Shown: one piece after another, positions 55,319-57,789 of the stretch
How the letters are laid out: each line of letters begins with the position of its first letter
Position numbering within the stretch: position 1 is the first letter of the stretch
Source of the DNA: an uncultured Porphyromonadaceae bacterium
GTDB taxonomy: Bacteria; Bacteroidota; Bacteroidia; Bacteroidales; Muribaculaceae
Length of the DNA: 57,789 nucleotides
Direction: 5' to 3'
NCBI GenBank assembly: GCA_947176605.1
Contig: CAMWRH010000012.1
Location: 1-57,789, forward strand
Position numbers and translations under genes: made by a program
The notes under the pieces: model-generated
The model's database searches: none
What the model was told of the DNA's origin: nothing
Seen by the model: only the letters and a program-made list of their open reading frames with translations

Positions 55319-56983
55319 TCAGAGGGATTCGGAAGCCGAAGGCTCCGTCCAGTCACCATGTTCCTTAAGCAGAGCGATCAGAGCCGGCAGCGCTTCCGAG
55401 GCCGGGATATTGCGCGCCTTCAGTTCCTTCCCCTTGTAAAGGCTTACGCGTCCCACTCCGGCGCCCACATACCCGTAGTCGGCATCAGCCATCTCGCCCG
55501 GACCATTGACGATGCAACCCATCACGCCGATCTTCAGCCCCTTCAGATGCGAAGTGGCGCGGCGCACTTCGGCCAGCGTGGCCGGAAGGTCAAACAGCGT
55601 GCGTCCGCAACTGGGGCAGGCTATGTACTCCGTCTTGCTGAAACGCAGACGTGCGGCCTGCAGTATTCCCAACAGAAGCGAGCGTGCCTCGTCGTCAGTA
55701 AGGGCCGGAGCCTTCAGCGCTATGGCATTGCCGTAGCCGTTGAGCAGCAACGCTCCGAAATCGGCGGCAGCTTTCAGCCGCACCGTATCGGCATCCGCAT
55801 CGGCATACTCCATATGCAGTATCACCGGGAGCCGACCACCGGCGCCCATATACCGCTCAATCCACGACTGCATCTCACCCACAGGGTTAGCGTGTGATGA
55901 ATGCAGACGTATTACCTTCCCTTCCGTGCCGATAGCCTGCTCCACATCCTGCGACGCATCCATATCCATTATATCGGCCTCATCGACAGAAAGGTCATAA
56001 CCCGGAATCATGGGCCAGGGGGTATGGCCACCCAGACCGGCCACATCCGCGGCCAAGGCGCGGGCAGGGAAGGGGAGTTCAGTGTCCGGCTCTGCAATCG
56101 GAGCGTGTCCGGCGCGGGTCGTGATATAGTCGCGCAGCGCGATAGCCACAGGGATTTCATTTTCAGGAGCTTCAGAGAGCGAGACACGGATAGTGTCGCC
56201 GATACCCTCGGCAAGCAGAGTGCCGATACCCACGGCGCTCTTCACGCGGCCATCCTCGCCGTCGCCGGCCTCCGTGACACCGAGATGCACCGGATAGGCC
56301 ATCCCTTCGCGCTCCATCTCCCTGACGAGCAGGCGCACCGTAGCCACCATCACCACCACATTCGAGGCCTTGATGGATATCACGATATCATTGAAATCCT
56401 CCTCACGGCATATGCGCAGGAACTCCATCACCGACTCCACCATCCCGGCCGGAGTATCGCCGTAGCGGCTCATGATGCGGTCGGAGAGCGAACCGTGGTT
56501 GACTCCAAGACGCAGCGCCGTGCCATGCGTGCGGCAGATGTCGAGCAGCGGCAGCAGGGCGGCGCGTATGCGCCCGATTTCCTCGGCATACTCCTCATCG
56601 GTAAACGTAAGCCGGCGGAACGTGCGTGCCGCATCCACGAAATTACCCGGATTGATGCGCACCTTATCGCAGGCCGCCGCAGCCGTATAGGCGGCTTTCG
56701 GATTGAAATGCACATCGGCCACAAGCGGCACCCGGCATCCCGCCTCCCTGAGGCGGCTCCGGATTTCAGCCATATTGGCTGCTTCGGCCACCCCCTGAGT
56801 AGTAAGGCGCACCAGTTCGCCGCCCGCCTCCGCGATGCGGAGGGCCTGACGGGCCGAGGCTTCGGTATCAAGAGTATTGGTGTTGGTCATCGACTGCACA
56901 CGCACCGGAGCCGGGCCTCCTATCGTAAGGCCGGCCACATGCACCTCCGAGCTGTGACGTCGCGAATAATTGTATTTAGACAT
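55319..56983 (-). CDS. ispG: (E)-4-hydroxy-3-methylbut-2-enyl-diphosphate synthase IspG, long form
   Basis: A 554-residue IspG. It starts YNYSRRHSSEVHVAGLTIGG with VRVQSMTNTNT; the TIM barrel is followed by an insertion domain characteristic of the longer Bacteroidetes/Chlamydiae form. The C-terminal [4Fe-4S] domain has CPSCGRTLFDLP and MGCIVNGPGEMADADYG. It makes HMBPP from MEcPP in the MEP isoprenoid pathway and is oxygen sensitive because of its cluster. It is 14 bases downstream of the PAP2-like gene and 104 bases upstream of the hemerythrin-LuxR gene in transcription order. Confidence 0.95.
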   Translation of the reverse strand: MSKYNYSRRHSSEVHVAGLTIGGPAPVRVQSMTNTNTLDTEASARQALRIAEAGGELVRLTTQGVAEAANMAEIRSRLREAGCRVPLVADVHFNPKAAYTAAAACDKVRINPGNFVDAARTFRRLTFTDEEYAEEIGRIRAALLPLLDICRTHGTALRLGVNHGSLSDRIMSRYGDTPAGMVESVMEFLRICREEDFNDIVISIKASNVVVMVATVRLLVREMEREGMAYPVHLGVTEAGDGEDGRVKSAVGIGTLLAEGIGDTIRVSLSEAPENEIPVAIALRDYITTRAGHAPIAEPDTELPFPARALAADVAGLGGHTPWPMIPGYDLSVDEADIMDMDASQDVEQAIGTEGKVIRLHSSHANPVGEMQSWIERYMGAGGRLPVILHMEYADADADTVRLKAAADFGALLLNGYGNAIALKAPALTDDEARSLLLGILQAARLRFSKTEYIACPSCGRTLFDLPATLAEVRRATSHLKGLKIGVMGCIVNGPGEMADADYGYVGAGVGRVSLYKGKELKARNIPASEALPALIALLKEHGDWTEPSASESL

Positions 56984-56997
56984 GTCACGGTTGATTA

Positions 56998-57717
56998 TCA
57001 GTCAGGTAAGAAAAACTCCATTGAGAGCACCCCCACTATCCCCACAATCTCCCCCATTACGGTCTGCATCGGGGTGTGGCGCCCAAGCCATACGCGGGCC
57101 ATTCCGAGCACTCCGGCGGCCAGTACCGCACCTACACACCAGCCCCAGAGATTGTAATGTGGTAGCCCAAAGCGGTTCATCAGCATAAGCATACCGATAA
57201 TACCTCCTATCCCGGCACCGTGGGCCGAGATTTTCCAGCGGAAATTCACCAGCAGATTCACCACCGATGCCAAGGCCGCACCGATATAGAAAAGCGATGC
57301 CCAGCGGGGCAGCCCGGTAGTGGAGAGGTAAATGCCGCATCCGAGCAGACACATGGCGGTGACGATGTAAGGTATAAACCGGTCTGTGCGCCGTGTCAGG
57401 GCGGCATCCTTCACCCCTCCGTAGCGCATAAGCACAAGTATGGCCAGAGAAGGGAGCAAAGCCGTCATACCGAACACGATCGCGATAATGATAAGCTTCG
57501 ATCTCATCGGGGCAAACGAAAGCATCGAGAGTGCGAATACCAGTATTATGCCGTAGGTAGGCATAAGCACCGGCGAAAGCACCCACGACAGAATATGCGA
57601 TACGGCATCCCCGGCCCGCAGTATCGCAGGATTCATGCGGCGTGCGGGGGCGGTTCTCCCGGGCGAGGCCGACGCGTCGGCCTCCGGTTGCGTCACTGTT
57701 TGATTCTGATTATCCAT
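56998..57717 (-). CDS. PAP2-like membrane protein
   Basis: A 239-residue protein with a polar N-terminus (about 30 residues) and six or so membrane segments. The C-terminal half carries WKISAHGAGIGG and ARVWLGRHTPMQTVMGE, which match the SxxH and RxxxxxHxxxD-like motifs of PAP2 phosphatases in a weakened form; the final aspartate is replaced (HTPMQTVMG). It may be a lipid phosphatase or a degenerate member. It precedes ispG by 14 bases on the same strand, so the two are probably cotranscribed. Confidence 0.7.
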   Translation of the reverse strand: MDNQNQTVTQPEADASASPGRTAPARRMNPAILRAGDAVSHILSWVLSPVLMPTYGIILVFALSMLSFAPMRSKLIIIAIVFGMTALLPSLAILVLMRYGGVKDAALTRRTDRFIPYIVTAMCLLGCGIYLSTTGLPRWASLFYIGAALASVVNLLVNFRWKISAHGAGIGGIIGMLMLMNRFGLPHYNLWGWCVGAVLAAGVLGMARVWLGRHTPMQTVMGEIVGIVGVLSMEFFLPD

Positions 57718-57789
57718 AAGCTGAGTATAGAAATAGTCGCCCGTCAGGGGGGTGGGGGGGTGGGTATTTTAAACAAAACCGAGCCCACG

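Overview
The window looks like a chromosomal segment of a Bacteroidales bacterium with fairly high GC, perhaps a Muribaculaceae-type gut commensal (the family is a guess). The evidence is the gene set: a MurF-alanine racemase fusion, a long IspG, tandem DUF1573 proteins, DUF3098 and DUF4831 proteins, an ATPase-like/PDDEXK_9 protein, and the order ftsX-DUF3098-uppP-truB-queA. Several promoters also fit the Bacteroidetes form, a -33 TTG/TTTG followed about 19-20 bases later by a -7 TAnnTTTG.

Layout. 1-263: two minus-strand tRNA genes (Ser-UGA, Pro-UGG), each with its own promoter. 492-8053: two DUF1573 secreted proteins, MeaB GTPase, a long-chain acyl-CoA synthetase, a CBS-nucleotidyltransferase, ObgE and an acyltransferase. 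8098-12772: an AT-richer accessory block with a close EcoRI-type restriction-modification pair, a decayed fragment of an ATPase gene, a small lipoprotein and an intact ATPase/nuclease-fold gene. 12889-14874: an AT-rich island holding a candidate RiPP system, a double-glycine six-cysteine precursor peptide and a radical SAM/SPASM maturase with a 20-bp intercistronic stem between them. 14990-18062: a secreted protein of unknown function and an outer-membrane beta-barrel protein. 18257-18443: a MITE-like nested inverted repeat. 18584-25958: pyrG, yidC, a polyferredoxin-like membrane protein, then thyA-folA-glycosyltransferase, coupled by ATGA overlaps.

25959-26481 is a decayed intergenic stretch with a truncated gene tail. 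26482-31983 is a polysaccharide initiation/export core (WecA-like transferase, Wza-like exporter, Wzc-like tyrosine kinase, PHP-type tyrosine phosphatase). Then fba, a lipoprotein, murF-alr, and a long minus-strand run (xseB, xseA, DUF4831, NAD(P)HX repair, surE, a family 2 glycosyltransferase, mtaB). A divergent promoter at 44307 starts the plus-strand ftsX-DUF3098-uppP-truB-queA run.

48707-49361 contains a short tandem repeat, terminators and a predicted approximately 60-nt small RNA. recO, rubrerythrin and a large secreted protein follow. The window ends with a minus-strand PAP2-like protein, ispG and a regulator that fuses a YtfE/RIC-like hemerythrin diiron domain to a LuxR-type DNA-binding domain.

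The points most worth following are the six-cysteine radical-SAM peptide cassette, the hemerythrin-LuxR fusion, the EcoRI-like system with conserved active-site numbering, the small RNA and the MITE-like element upstream of pyrG. All names rest on reading the sequence and on memory of the families; no database search was run.
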